Part shown: piece after piece, positions 44,207 to 53,995 of the stretch
Layout: each line of letters starts with the position of its first letter
Position numbering within the stretch: the stretch's first letter is position 1
Source: Prevotella sp. MGM1
GTDB lineage: Bacteria > Bacteroidota > Bacteroidia > Bacteroidales > Bacteroidaceae
Assembly: GCF_002933775.1 (NCBI RefSeq)
Contig: NZ_BEWV01000199.1
Span: 1 to 54,416 of the forward strand
Direction of reading: 5' to 3'
Length of the DNA: 54,416 nt
Program-made: the position numbers and the translations under genes
The notes under the pieces: generated by a model
The model's input: the letters and a program-made list of their open reading frames with translations, nothing else
Databases searched by the model: none
Told to the model about the DNA's origin: nothing

Positions 44207-45775
44207 TCACCGTTTCTTTCCTGTCATCGTCACCACAGGGATTATCATCTCTTCCATAGATATGCCGCCATGCTGGAATGTGTTTTTATAATAAGACACG
44301 TAGTAATTATAATTATTGGGATATGCGAAAAAAGAGTCACCAGTGGCGAAAACATAACTCGTACTGATGTTGGGAGCGGGCAACTGGGCTCGCCTCGGGT
44401 CTTTGATGACAAAGAGTTCCTTGCTGTCGTAAGCCAGGTTCTTTCCGAGTTTATAGCGCAGGTTGGTGTTGGTATTGCGGTCGCCGATTATTTTGACCGG
44501 CTTGTCTGTACGTATCGAGCCATGGTCGGTGGTGACAATCACTTTACAGTCTGTCTGCGACAGTAGCCTGAACAGTTCGGCTATAACAGAATGGCGGAAC
44601 CAGCTCAGAGTGATGCTACGATATGCCGACTCGTTATTTGCCAGCTCACGGACCATCTTCGACTCCGTGCGTGCATGGCTGAGCATGTCTATGAAATTGA
44701 ATACGACCACATTCAGGTCATTCCGCCCGAGATTTTTGAACTGTTGCATGAACTTCTCCGCTCCCGCAGAGTCGTTTATCTTATGATATGAATAGGTGTG
44801 ACGACGGCGATAACGGTCGAGCTGCGTGCCGATGAGCGGTCCCTCATTGAGGTTTTTTCCTTCCTCCTCGTCTTCGTCAACCCATAGCTCGGGAAACATC
44901 TCGGCAATCCTGTTGGGCATCAAACCGCTGAAAATGGCATTGCGAGCATACTGCGTCGCGGTGGGAAGGATGCTGAAATACAAGTCCTCCTCTATGTCGA
45001 ATGAGTCTCCTATCTCACCGGCTATCATCCGCCACTGGTCGTAACGGAAGTTATCAAACACCACAAGAAAAACCTTCTCGCCAGCGTCGAGTGCCGGGAA
45101 CACCTTGCTCTTGAACAGCTCGGGACTCATCATGGGGTGGTCCAAGCCCTGAGATGACGGATTAAGCGCGTCTACCCAATCGAGATAATTCTTCTTTATG
45201 AACTTGGAGAAGCCGTTGTTGGCCTCTTCTTTCTGCATACAAAGCATCTCGGTCATGCTGCTTGACGTGCCGCTAAGTTCCAACTCCCAGTGCACAAGCC
45301 TGCGGTATAAATCAATCCAATCCTGATATGTGCGGCAGTCGCTTATCTGCATGGATATCTGTTGGAAATTCTGTTGATAGCCACTCTGCGTCACCTCCGT
45401 CACAATCTCCTTGCGATGTATGTTTTTTTTCAGGGCAAGCAATATCTGATTGGGGTTAACCGGCTTTATCAGATAGTCGGCAATCTTCGAACCTATGGCC
45501 TGGTCCATGATGTTCTCCTCCTCGCTCTTTGTCACCATCACCACCGGAACCGCGGGAGCAATCTCCTTTATCCGTTGCAATGTCTCAAGTCCGCTGAGAC
45601 CGGGCATCATCTCGTCAAGCAGCACAAGGTCAAAGCTCTGCTGACGGCACTGTTCGACGGCATCAAGACCGTTTGTCACCGTGACCACCTCATAGCCTTT
45701 CTTTTCAAGAAACAGCAGGTGCGCCCGCAGCAATTCGATCTCATCGTCTGCCCAAAGTAATAATCCGTTGCTCAT
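44207..45775 (-). CDS. porX: PorX response regulator with PglZ domain (type IX secretion regulator)
   Basis: 522 residues. N-terminal receiver domain with DD (10-11), phospho-acceptor Asp54 (LLDEMMPGLSG) and Lys104 (YLIKPVNPNQ). The rest is an alkaline-phosphatase-like PglZ domain with metal-binding segments VFDNFRYDQWR and VVTTDHGSIRTDKP. PorX of Porphyromonas works with the PorY kinase and SigP to control type IX secretion genes; its PglZ part cleaves phosphodiesters such as cyclic oligonucleotides. Overlaps porW by 4 bases (ATGA). Confidence 0.93.
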   Translation of the reverse strand: MSNGLLLWADDEIELLRAHLLFLEKKGYEVVTVTNGLDAVEQCRQQSFDLVLLDEMMPGLSGLETLQRIKEIAPAVPVVMVTKSEEENIMDQAIGSKIADYLIKPVNPNQILLALKKNIHRKEIVTEVTQSGYQQNFQQISMQISDCRTYQDWIDLYRRLVHWELELSGTSSSMTEMLCMQKEEANNGFSKFIKKNYLDWVDALNPSSQGLDHPMMSPELFKSKVFPALDAGEKVFLVVFDNFRYDQWRMIAGEIGDSFDIEEDLYFSILPTATQYARNAIFSGLMPNRIAEMFPELWVDEDEEEGKNLNEGPLIGTQLDRYRRRHTYSYHKINDSAGAEKFMQQFKNLGRNDLNVVVFNFIDMLSHARTESKMVRELANNESAYRSITLSWFRHSVIAELFRLLSQTDCKVIVTTDHGSIRTDKPVKIIGDRNTNTNLRYKLGKNLAYDSKELFVIKDPRRAQLPAPNISTSYVFATGDSFFAYPNNYNYYVSYYKNTFQHGGISMEEMIIPVVTMTGKKR

Positions 45776-48700
45776 CTGTAAAAGTCTTCATCAAAATCGA
45801 AACCGTCTGCCGGCGGCTCATTGTTATTATTGTTCGGCGGCAGTCCGATACCGTCGAAAAGTTCATCGGCATTGCGGGTACCGGTTCCGTCGTTATCACT
45901 GCCGGCACCTTCGCCATCCTCATCCGCTCCATCTTCCCCGTTTTCAGGTTGCTCTATGGTCTCCGGAATATCGAGCAGGGACTCATCGCTGACCCGCAAC
46001 GGAGCGAACGAGCGTTCGAAGAACCGCTCATAGTCAACATAACTATACCGGATGCCAAGCAGCTTCAAGTTCTCCTCACTTATTATTATACGGCGACAAC
46101 CTTTCAATCGCTCCGCCATATCTTTGTCTGAATAGAGACGGCGGGCATATTGCAGGGCCTCATCGTAATTCAGGAAACCGCTGATAAGCATGCGGCTGAT
46201 TTCTCCGTCGTCATCGACGACAATATCGAAATTACGGACGAGGAAATTGGAAAAGTTGTATCTCGCCATCTCATAAAGCAGCTGATTGGAATTGACAGAG
46301 TCCGGACGGAACGCAAGGAGGAACACGAAACCGGTATTCCTCTCCATGCTCAACGTATCGGTGGCTGTGGAGTCACTGTCAGCGGACACCCCGCGGCGAG
46401 ACCATATATCGCCTATATCAAACTTGCCGCCATGCAAGCGCCTGCCGGCCTGCACACCTTTTATTATCATCCCGGCCAGTTCGGTAACCTCACTGTCGGG
46501 ATATTTCTCCACCACTTCTTTCATATCGGCCACACACGCCGCAGCGTCTCCGTCGTTAAGATGCCCCAATCCGTTGATGAAAATGAACTTTGGACGGTTT
46601 ATTCCGAGAGGGAACCGCTCGGCAGAAAGTCGTGCGTTCGCTTTGACCTCATCATACCTGTCGGCCTTGAAAGCATCGTATGTAGCGGCGTAGAGCGAAT
46701 CTTCTATATGAACGCCAAAGCGGGCGTTCTCGGCAAAATAAGGATCGCTAAGCAATATTGTCCATTTGCTGTCGGGATAAGTATCGCGCAGACGAGCAAG
46801 GCAGTGTTCGGCCATGGCGGTATCGCCACGACGTGAATAAATAAGAAACAGGTGATACCACGCCTCGTCGTTTCTGTCATAGTCGGAATACTGTCCCGTG
46901 AGCCGAGTGAGCGCTTTCTCGCTGAGAGTGAGATTATCGAGTTTATCCTTGAAAATGACTCCTGAGTTGAACAGCCCGTCTTTTATTATATTGTCGCTTT
47001 CAGCCTTTTGTTCTTCCGTAAAAGGAATCTGTGCCATATAATACTCACGCTTATGGGGATCGTCAGCCACGCTATCGGCCGCCGCCCCGAAAACATCAGT
47101 AGTCACACTGTCGGTGGCAATGGAGTCGGAAACAGCCGTATCGTCAGAAAGTTCATCGACATTATTATCCACACCGGCCTCCATGTCGGCGGCAAGATTT
47201 ACCACGGTGCGGTTGACACGCTGCCAATCGTCCGTATTCTCACGCTTTCCCCACAACCGTTGAAATGCTGCCTTACCCTGATTTACGACCATCGGATTGT
47301 AAAAATACCACTGTCCAGACTGATTTACAGGAGCCGCGGGGGTATTACCGGCCGCCTGGCCGTTGCCTTGCGCACCTTGCTGCTGCAACTGTTTCTCGAC
47401 CTCAGCCTCCCGGGCGGCACGTTCTTCCTCCTTTTCCTTTTTCTTCAACGCCTCTATCACACGATCAATAGCGGCATTGCGCTCTGCCTCAGGCATTTTG
47501 GCCAATAGCTGAAGAGAGTCTTGCAGATGCACCGCCTCGGTATGGGGGACAAGTTCATCAAGAACCTTGGAACGCCGGGAGAGTTGCTCGTAGTCGTCCC
47601 GTTCCTTATCGAGCAGGCCTATCGCCTCTCCATAGCAACGCTGGGCATCGGCATACCGCTCTTTCACCCAATAAAGATCTCCAAGTTTCAGCAACAGCAC
47701 GCCTTTCTCTATTCCGCCACGAACGGACTTCTCATTACCTTTCTCGTATGCCGCAATGGCATTCACTGTATCGCGCTCGGCAAGATATATGTTGCCGATG
47801 GCATAATAAACCTGATCAAGATAATCCTTATTATTGTCTGAAACAGCCATGCGGCGCAACCGACGTATCATCTGCCTGGAACGTCCTGCCGCCATGACCT
47901 CGGTCTGGGCTATGCGGGCGTTGAACTCCAACTCATACGGAGGACTCTGCCGCACGACCTTGCGAAACGCCCTATATGCCTCCTCACGATTGCCAAGCTT
48001 GGTCTGGATCTGCCCCATGAGATACCACTGACGGGCACGCTGCTTGCGGCGCCGTTCATGTTTTATCACCCGTGAAAGATATTTCACCGCCTCGTCATAT
48101 TGCCGTGCATGTATGTAATAGTCGGCATAGGCATAGTCCCAGTCTCTCACCGCACGATAATGCATAGTGTCACGCCGCATCTTCGTTATCACGTCCTCGG
48201 CATCGTAGAGCCAGTCGAGTTCGGCATAGCTTTTTGCCAGCCATGCACGGGCTATGCCGTTGATGGCCGGTTGTGTGGCATACAAGCGGGACATATAGGA
48301 GAATGTGGCGGCAGCCTCATCGAAATCACCTTTCTGAAACTGTGACTTACCGAGCAAAAGCCATGCCCTCCACAAGAACGGATTATACTCGCGGCGGTTG
48401 AGCCACTCTATATCCTTGGCTGTCTTGCGACGGCTCTTGGTCCATTCGGGACGCCGCTTGATGCTGTGCAGCTTTATGGCCTTCTCCGATTTCTCTATCG
48501 CACGGTCGAAATTGGTCTTGCCAAGATCGCGGCTTGCCTTGTTGCCAACAGTATAGAGAGGTATCATCTCCGTGAAATTATCCTTGTTGCCGCTCTCTTT
48601 GGCCAGCGCTCCGTCTATAAATGCCTGGCTTCCGTTATAATAAGTATTGTATCGGGCGTTGAACGAATGCCACCAACGGCTCTTGCCGGTGTTCTTCTGC

Positions 48701-48780
48701 GTGGAACAACCCGCCACCACAAGCAGAACCGCGGCGGATAAAAGCAGGACTATATGTCTCGTTCTATGATGTGTCATCAT
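45772..48780 (-). CDS. porW: PorW/SprE TPR lipoprotein of type IX secretion
   Basis: 1002 residues. Lipobox VAGC (Cys25), then many TPR-like helices: WRAWLLLGKSQFQKGDFDEAAATFSYMSRL, ARQWYLMGQIQTKLGNREEAYRAFRKVV, YYAIGNIYLAERDTVNAIAAYEKG and others. A Q-rich and Ala-rich linker lies around residues 450-500, and an acidic Asp/Glu/Asn-rich tail at 950-1002. PorW (SprE of Flavobacterium) is an outer-membrane-associated component needed for type IX secretion and gliding. Its coupling with porX is the known arrangement. Confidence 0.9.
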   Translation of the reverse strand: MMTHHRTRHIVLLLSAAVLLVVAGCSTQKNTGKSRWWHSFNARYNTYYNGSQAFIDGALAKESGNKDNFTEMIPLYTVGNKASRDLGKTNFDRAIEKSEKAIKLHSIKRRPEWTKSRRKTAKDIEWLNRREYNPFLWRAWLLLGKSQFQKGDFDEAAATFSYMSRLYATQPAINGIARAWLAKSYAELDWLYDAEDVITKMRRDTMHYRAVRDWDYAYADYYIHARQYDEAVKYLSRVIKHERRRKQRARQWYLMGQIQTKLGNREEAYRAFRKVVRQSPPYELEFNARIAQTEVMAAGRSRQMIRRLRRMAVSDNNKDYLDQVYYAIGNIYLAERDTVNAIAAYEKGNEKSVRGGIEKGVLLLKLGDLYWVKERYADAQRCYGEAIGLLDKERDDYEQLSRRSKVLDELVPHTEAVHLQDSLQLLAKMPEAERNAAIDRVIEALKKKEKEEERAAREAEVEKQLQQQGAQGNGQAAGNTPAAPVNQSGQWYFYNPMVVNQGKAAFQRLWGKRENTDDWQRVNRTVVNLAADMEAGVDNNVDELSDDTAVSDSIATDSVTTDVFGAAADSVADDPHKREYYMAQIPFTEEQKAESDNIIKDGLFNSGVIFKDKLDNLTLSEKALTRLTGQYSDYDRNDEAWYHLFLIYSRRGDTAMAEHCLARLRDTYPDSKWTILLSDPYFAENARFGVHIEDSLYAATYDAFKADRYDEVKANARLSAERFPLGINRPKFIFINGLGHLNDGDAAACVADMKEVVEKYPDSEVTELAGMIIKGVQAGRRLHGGKFDIGDIWSRRGVSADSDSTATDTLSMERNTGFVFLLAFRPDSVNSNQLLYEMARYNFSNFLVRNFDIVVDDDGEISRMLISGFLNYDEALQYARRLYSDKDMAERLKGCRRIIISEENLKLLGIRYSYVDYERFFERSFAPLRVSDESLLDIPETIEQPENGEDGADEDGEGAGSDNDGTGTRNADELFDGIGLPPNNNNNEPPADGFDFDEDFYR

Positions 48781-48836
48781 TATATCTAAACTTCAGATAT
48801 GTGGTTTTATTGTTTGCCAAAGGTTTTTCTTTTGAC

Positions 48837-49223
48837 TCAACCGGCTATCAGAAGCATCATTTCATCTTTTATCTGGTCGGGTACGTTGATGCCCCGTAGC
48901 GAAAGGCTGCGACACCAGTCGGCCACCTCCTCCGGTCTCATGGAAAGCATCACGGCACCAAACTCATCGGCCTCGTCATCCGTATATCCGTCAGAAGGTC
49001 TGCCGGAATATGCGTCAAGCTCCTCGTCATCGAAATATTCGGGTTCTTTCGCTGCCGCTTCGAGCATGCAATCCATATTGCATTTAGTGCCGCCACCGGC
49101 ACATCCCGAGCAGTCTTGCCCGACTGTCACCACACCGCCGTCATCGTCTGTGCGATAGAACAGTTTTGCCATTACGGCGGTCAATACGCCAAGAACAACT
49201 ATTGCCGCTGCTAAAACGAACAT
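48837..49223 (-). CDS. Small membrane protein with Cys cluster
   Basis: 128 residues. N-terminal helix (about 2-20, FVLAAAIVVLGVLTAVMAKL), then a cysteine cluster CSGCAGGGTKCNMDC (Cys38, 41, 48, 52) reminiscent of small FeoB-associated or iron-sulfur-binding segments, and an acidic helical C-terminal part ending RSLSLRGINVPDQIKDEMMLLIAG. No family name given; in Bacteroidetes such genes lie near aroA and porW as far as I recall. 11 bp after aroA and 56 bp before porW, so part of the operon. Confidence 0.75.
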   Translation of the reverse strand: MFVLAAAIVVLGVLTAVMAKLFYRTDDDGGVVTVGQDCSGCAGGGTKCNMDCMLEAAAKEPEYFDDEELDAYSGRPSDGYTDDEADEFGAVMLSMRPEEVADWCRSLSLRGINVPDQIKDEMMLLIAG

Positions 49224-49234
49224 AAACTATGGAT

Positions 49235-50482
49235 TTACAGTTGGCGTATATCAAAGTCAACACGCCGCAAATCGTTCCAATACTGAGGATATGACTTGGT
49301 GACAACACCGGGATTGTTTATCCTCAGACCATCGATTTTCATCGAGAGAGGAGCAAAAGCGAGAGCCATGCGATGGTCTTCGTATGTGTCGATGACAGGT
49401 ATCGGCTCGGCATCACACCGTTCTCCGGTCCATCTGAGTTCACGACCGTCTATTTCCTCTATGACATAACCGAGCTTGCGCATCTCAGTCTTCAATGCCT
49501 CTATACGGTCGGTCTCCTTTATTTTCAATGTCTGCAAGCCCTTGAAATGAAACGGTACGCCAAGTGCGGCACAGCAAGTGACAAACGTCTGGGCGAGATC
49601 GGGAGCATTGATGAAATCATATTCGAGACGCGGCACCATGCGACCGGTATTCTCTATTGTAACCATTCTCGGCACATCGGAACCGGAGACATCGAAAACA
49701 GTCTTCACTCCAAGCAGACTGAAAAGATATCTAACCGATGAATCGCCCTGCCTGCTACTGTCCGTCAACCCGGAAAGGGTAATCCTGCTGCCCGGCCCGC
49801 CAAGAGCGACCATCTCATACCAATACGATGCGGCACTCCAATCATTCTCTATATCATAATGATGTGCCGCATAAGGACGTGGTTTGACCTCTATAGTCCG
49901 ATTGTCTTTCCACACTGCATCCGCTCCAAAATCGCCCATCATGCACAACGTAAGGTCGATATATGGGCGGGAGATTATTTCGCCCGTGAGGTTGAGCGTA
50001 AGCCCGCTACGCATCACGGGACCTATCATCAACAGGGCGGAAATATACTGCGAACTGACGTTTCCTTGTATTTCAAGTGTTCCTCCTTCTATCTCTCCGC
50101 CGGTGATACGCAGCGGCGGGAAACCTTCTTCACCCACATACTCTATGTTTGCGCCAAGACGGCGGAGAGCATTCACGAGCACACCAATCGGACGATGGCA
50201 CATACGGTCTGTCCCGGTGATGACATGCGTACCCGGACGCACTGAAAGAAAGGCAGTCATGAAACGCATTGCCGTGCCGGCAGCCTTGATATCAATGACA
50301 TCAGGCATGTCTGTAAGAGCTTTTACCATCACATCGGTATCATCACAGTCTGACAGATTGCAAGGTATCACATCGCCACCGGCAAGAGCGCTGATGACAA
50401 GGGCACGGTTACTGATGCTCTTAGACGACGGCAATTCTATCTCTCCTACAATCTGCCTCGGGGCGGTCAGTTCATATTGCAT
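49235..50482 (-). CDS. aroA: 3-phosphoshikimate 1-carboxyvinyltransferase (EPSP synthase)
   Basis: 415 residues. Condenses shikimate 3-phosphate and phosphoenolpyruvate in aromatic amino-acid synthesis. SSKSISNRALVISAL (18-32) carries the substrate-binding Lys and Ser; GTAMRFMTAF is the PEP-binding loop in its Bacteroidetes variant (Gly-Thr-Ala-Met-Arg in place of the usual NAGTxxR); KETDRIEALKTEMRKLG and DHRMALAFAPL follow. First gene of the operon that continues into the Cys-cluster gene, porW, porX and probably tsaE. Confidence 0.95.
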   Translation of the reverse strand: MQYELTAPRQIVGEIELPSSKSISNRALVISALAGGDVIPCNLSDCDDTDVMVKALTDMPDVIDIKAAGTAMRFMTAFLSVRPGTHVITGTDRMCHRPIGVLVNALRRLGANIEYVGEEGFPPLRITGGEIEGGTLEIQGNVSSQYISALLMIGPVMRSGLTLNLTGEIISRPYIDLTLCMMGDFGADAVWKDNRTIEVKPRPYAAHHYDIENDWSAASYWYEMVALGGPGSRITLSGLTDSSRQGDSSVRYLFSLLGVKTVFDVSGSDVPRMVTIENTGRMVPRLEYDFINAPDLAQTFVTCCAALGVPFHFKGLQTLKIKETDRIEALKTEMRKLGYVIEEIDGRELRWTGERCDAEPIPVIDTYEDHRMALAFAPLSMKIDGLRINNPGVVTKSYPQYWNDLRRVDFDIRQL

Positions 50483-50679
50483 GTTTATATGGTTTTCTTT
50501 TTAATCTTAATAAATAATATGTATTACAAAAAAACACGGAATGAGCGAAATGAAACTCACCTCAAGCAACCGGGCATGATCATCAACCTGCGCCGAGACG
50601 CGCTCTGTCTCATCCGATGATGGTGCAAATCGAGAGAAAACATAGTTGTATGAAGCCACCGAAATGCGCCTATCTCGTG

Positions 50680-50710
50680 CAAAGATAGCCTAAATAGAAT
50701 ACACGGCAAA
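50680..50710 (-). promoter_or_regulatory. Promoter of the aroA-porW-porX operon
   Basis: Minus strand TTTG (50707-50710), 19 bp, TATCTTTG (50680-50687). The leader to the aroA start at 50482 would be about 190 nt, unusually long for this genome. Confidence 0.7.
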
Positions 50711-50765
50711 GGAAATAACATTAATTAATTAGCACACTGAATTTCCGTTAATCATAAGACAGGCG

Positions 50766-51257
50766 TCACAATATTTCTCTCGCAATCCAAGCACATGCCT
50801 CAGCATCGGCCAGTGCGTGATGATGCCGAGCGAGATTATAGCCGCACTCGGCCGCCACCGTTTGCAGCTGATGATTTGCCAGATACGGAAAAGCCCGGCG
50901 TGACGCCGAGTACGTGCAATGAAACAGATAGTCGGGATAGTCCATCTGATAGCAACGGAACACGGCTTTCAGGCATCCTTCGTCAAAGGATTTATTATGG
51001 GCCACAAGCGGCAGACCGGCTATCAACGGTTCTATATCCGCCCAAACTTTCGGGAACACGCGCGCTTCCTCTGTATCGTCACGGGTGAGTCCGTGCACCC
51101 GGGTACACCAATAGTTATAATAGTTTGGCTCAGGCTGAATAAGCGAATAGTACGTATCCGTTATCTCACCATCCCTGACCACAACCACACCTACAGAGCA
51201 CACGCTCGTGCGCTCATTATTAGCTGTCTCGAAATCTATCGCCGCAAAGTCTCTCAT
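50766..51257 (-). CDS. DnaQ-like 3'-5' exonuclease
   Basis: 163 residues, single DEDDh exonuclease domain: AAIDFETAN (Asp8, Glu10), LVAHNKSFDEGCLK (Asp in the Exo II motif) and HHHALADAEACA (His and Asp of Exo III). Such free-standing domains act in DNA proofreading-like or RNA trimming tasks; the role here is not evident. Ends about 56 bp before the aroA operon promoter, in the same direction. Confidence 0.9.
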   Translation of the reverse strand: MRDFAAIDFETANNERTSVCSVGVVVVRDGEITDTYYSLIQPEPNYYNYWCTRVHGLTRDDTEEARVFPKVWADIEPLIAGLPLVAHNKSFDEGCLKAVFRCYQMDYPDYLFHCTYSASRRAFPYLANHQLQTVAAECGYNLARHHHALADAEACAWIAREIL

Positions 51258-51995
51258 ATATATCCACGCATTTAACAGTTCAAACCAAACGATTGAAGGT
51301 CTGCCGGCATTTTACTTCTTATCTCACTTTAATCCAAAGAAATCCAAATCCGGATTTTTCATTATCACCTCAAACATATCACGCAGTGTGCATTACTTTC
51401 ATCACTGGCGAATGGTGCCTCCTTATCTCTCCGAGTAATAAAGCGCACGAACTTAGAGCGTATCATACTCTCGGTATCTTTTGCGCAATCATCATCCGGG
51501 TCGAATTCTGTTACCATGAATTTACCTACACTACCGCATTTGCCGTCGTTTACCATAAAATCACAGCTGTCATAGTCTCTATCCACCAAAACTTACGGGA
51601 TTTGCAATCTTTGCGACCAAACGCTCTTTCCATACCAAAGCAACTTTATTATTAACATGTGTCACACATTATAATCCGCTTTGCGCAACCACCGCGTTTT
51701 AACAAAAGAACCGATAAACAGAACCCACATTGCAAATTTAACCATTTCCATGGAATTACGAACAGAAAGACAAATGTTTAATAGCATGAGGAATGGAAAA
51801 GGCGGCACACAGCAGGATAAATAGCCGACGGAGACACCGTATTTTTAAAGACATAAGCGAATAGTGGAAAAGATATTCAAAAGCAGGAAACAATAAAAGA
51901 GCATCTTCATGCTGCCGCGATTAAACCATACATCATGTATGTCCGTCTAATAAAAACGGGATTTGAAATACTACTATCACTAAAACAATATCATA
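51258..51995. other. Intergenic stretch before the PL11 gene
   Basis: About 740 bp. Apart from the doubtful minus-strand frame at 51365-51556 I see no gene. A minus-strand -7-like box TAAATTTG lies at 51733-51740. No consensus promoter precedes the PL11 gene at 51996 on the plus strand, which would fit control by an activator. Confidence 0.65.
51365..51556 (-). CDS. Doubtful small ORF or gene fragment
   Basis: From ATG 51556 a frame of 63 residues (MVNDGKCGSVGKFMVTEFDP...), open further upstream for 11 codons without another ATG. Composition (acidic DPDDDCAKDTES, then basic SKFVRFITRRDKE) looks protein-like and not low-complexity. No family recognised. It may be the end of a lost gene. Confidence 0.3.
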   Translation of the reverse strand: MVNDGKCGSVGKFMVTEFDPDDDCAKDTESMIRSKFVRFITRRDKEAPFASDESNAHCVICLR

Positions 51996-53825
51996 ATGAA
52001 CAAACTGTCAAACTATCGTTTTGCCGCGCTTGCATTATTGTGTTGCGCGGCCATGCAGCTTCACGCACAGGATCCGCGTGAACGCTATTACTACTACGAA
52101 GTGCTTGAACCCAAACACGAATACAAGCCAAAAGTAGACGGGTATGCAGCCGAAAGGATCACGGAGAAACTCAACCGCGGGCTTACAGCCGTACCGGCCA
52201 AGGACGGAAAAAGCGTATATCTCAGCTGGCGGCTGCTTGCCTCCGATGGCGATGGCGCAGCATTCCACGTCTACCGTAAGACAGGAGGCAAGACAAAACG
52301 TCTCACACGCAAACCAGTCACGACAACATGCGACTTTACAGATAAGGCTCCGACGGCAAAAGCTGTGTATAGCGTGAAAACAGTAAAAGGCAACGCCGAT
52401 GAAGGACGGATTGAGGTTGAACTCGCAAAACTAAAGCCTTACACGTCAATCAAACTGAAAGATAACGACCGGGCCGGAAAAATCGCATTGGCCGACCTAA
52501 ACGGTGACGGCACTTACGACTACATAGTGCGCACCCCTTCGAGCAACGTAGATCCAGGAATGCCAGGCGACAAGACCGGAATAACCTATAAGATATCGGC
52601 CTATCTCAACGACGGCACATATCTGTGGACATACGATCTCGGGCCGGGCATAGAGCCGGGAATATGGTATTCGCCTTTCGTTGTCTACGATTTCAACGGC
52701 GACGGACGTGCTGAGGTAGCGCTAAAGACTTCCGGCTCCGACTTTATCAAAGACCCGAAAGGCCGTGTGTGCGGCGGCAGTGAGTTCATGACAGTACTTG
52801 ACGGCATGACAGGTAAGGAAATAGCTTCCGTGCCGTGGCCCGAACGTAACGACCGATATGGCAACCTGGTACGCCAGAACCGCAACCAGATGGGCGTGGC
52901 ATTCCTTGACGGCAAGACTCCTTATATTCTCGCGGCGCGCGGCACTTACAAACTGATGGTGGTCGACGCATGGATGCTTAAAGACGGGAAACTCACTCGG
53001 GCATGGCGCTGGGACGGTGACGAGGAGAACCCGGTGATACGAAGCATGGGGGCGCACAGCATGGTGACAGGCGATGTGGATAACGACGGGCGCGACGAGA
53101 TACTGCTCGGCTCGTGCATGCTCGACGACAACGGTACGGCACTATGGTCGTCGGGACTCGGTCATAGCGACAAGGCTTATCTGTGCAAGTTGCGTCCCGA
53201 CTGGGAAGGGCTACAAGTATTCCTGGCTATTGAGCCGAAAAAAGAAGACGGAAGAGGCGTATGCGTGGTTGACGCCAAAACAGGACAACAGATATGGAAT
53301 ATCGGACATACTACATATCACGTGGGTAGCGGTATGGTGGCCGACTTCAATCCCGAATGGCCCGGAATGGAATGTTTCGCCGGCGAGGATCGCAAGGGTG
53401 GCAGCACGGATAAGTATCTGCTGACAGCAGACGGAAAGAAAGTGGAGACAAAACAGGGCGGAGTACCGGGAACCCACCCCTGGCTGTGGTGGGATGCCGA
53501 CTTGCTTCGTGAGACTATAACCCGCAGCGGCAATAACGGTGACCGCAACAGCGGCCGCTGGACACAAAGTGTGTGGAAATGGAAAGGCGAAACGCTGACA
53601 GAAGACATCGAAGGCAGCATATTAATGACAGCTGACATTGACGGCGACTGGCGCGAAGAGATTATAACGGCATTGCCGGGTGAGTTGAGAGTATACCGCA
53701 CCGCCATTCCGGCACGTGACCGCCGCGTCACACTCATGCAGGATCCGCTATACCGCAGCTATATAATGCACGGCAGTATGGGATATCCTCAATCACCGGT
53801 CACTTCATATTACTTAGGAGAATAA
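51996..53825 (+). CDS. Secreted rhamnogalacturonan lyase, PL11
   Basis: 609 residues. Signal peptide to about residue 24 (LALLCCAAMQLHAQ). Domain order is that of PL11 (YesW/YesX): an N-terminal fibronectin-like part (AERITEKLNRGLTAVPAKDGKSVYLSWRLLASDGDGAAFHVYR) and an eight-bladed propeller with Ca-binding DLNGDGTYDYIVR, DFNGDGRAEVALK, DVDNDGRDEILLGS and DIDGDWREEIITALPGELRVYR repeats. The family cleaves the rhamnose-galacturonate backbone of rhamnogalacturonan I by beta-elimination. No type IX sorting domain; the C-terminus is the normal family end (MGYPQSPVTSYYLGE). Works on the same class of substrate as the GH28 enzyme at the other end of the window. Confidence 0.95.
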   Translation: MNKLSNYRFAALALLCCAAMQLHAQDPRERYYYYEVLEPKHEYKPKVDGYAAERITEKLNRGLTAVPAKDGKSVYLSWRLLASDGDGAAFHVYRKTGGKTKRLTRKPVTTTCDFTDKAPTAKAVYSVKTVKGNADEGRIEVELAKLKPYTSIKLKDNDRAGKIALADLNGDGTYDYIVRTPSSNVDPGMPGDKTGITYKISAYLNDGTYLWTYDLGPGIEPGIWYSPFVVYDFNGDGRAEVALKTSGSDFIKDPKGRVCGGSEFMTVLDGMTGKEIASVPWPERNDRYGNLVRQNRNQMGVAFLDGKTPYILAARGTYKLMVVDAWMLKDGKLTRAWRWDGDEENPVIRSMGAHSMVTGDVDNDGRDEILLGSCMLDDNGTALWSSGLGHSDKAYLCKLRPDWEGLQVFLAIEPKKEDGRGVCVVDAKTGQQIWNIGHTTYHVGSGMVADFNPEWPGMECFAGEDRKGGSTDKYLLTADGKKVETKQGGVPGTHPWLWWDADLLRETITRSGNNGDRNSGRWTQSVWKWKGETLTEDIEGSILMTADIDGDWREEIITALPGELRVYRTAIPARDRRVTLMQDPLYRSYIMHGSMGYPQSPVTSYYLGE

Positions 53826-53830
53826 GCTTG

Positions 53831-53867
53831 AATAGAGAGCCTGCGTCATTCATGCCGGCTCTCTATT
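53831..53867 (+). terminator. Terminator after the PL11 gene
   Basis: AATAGAGAGCC (53831-53841) and GGCTCTCTATT (53857-53867) form an 11-bp stem 6 bp after the stop codon, followed by a T-rich stretch (ATAAGTTTTATT). Confidence 0.8.
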
Positions 53868-53995
53868 ATAAGTTTTATTGAAATATCTGTCTTAAAATCA
53901 TCTATAAAGATATTATTTCTTTATTTCATATTTTACCGTCTGACTCCACGAAACATCTATTTTTCATATCTGAGATAAAAAAACACCGACAAAAT

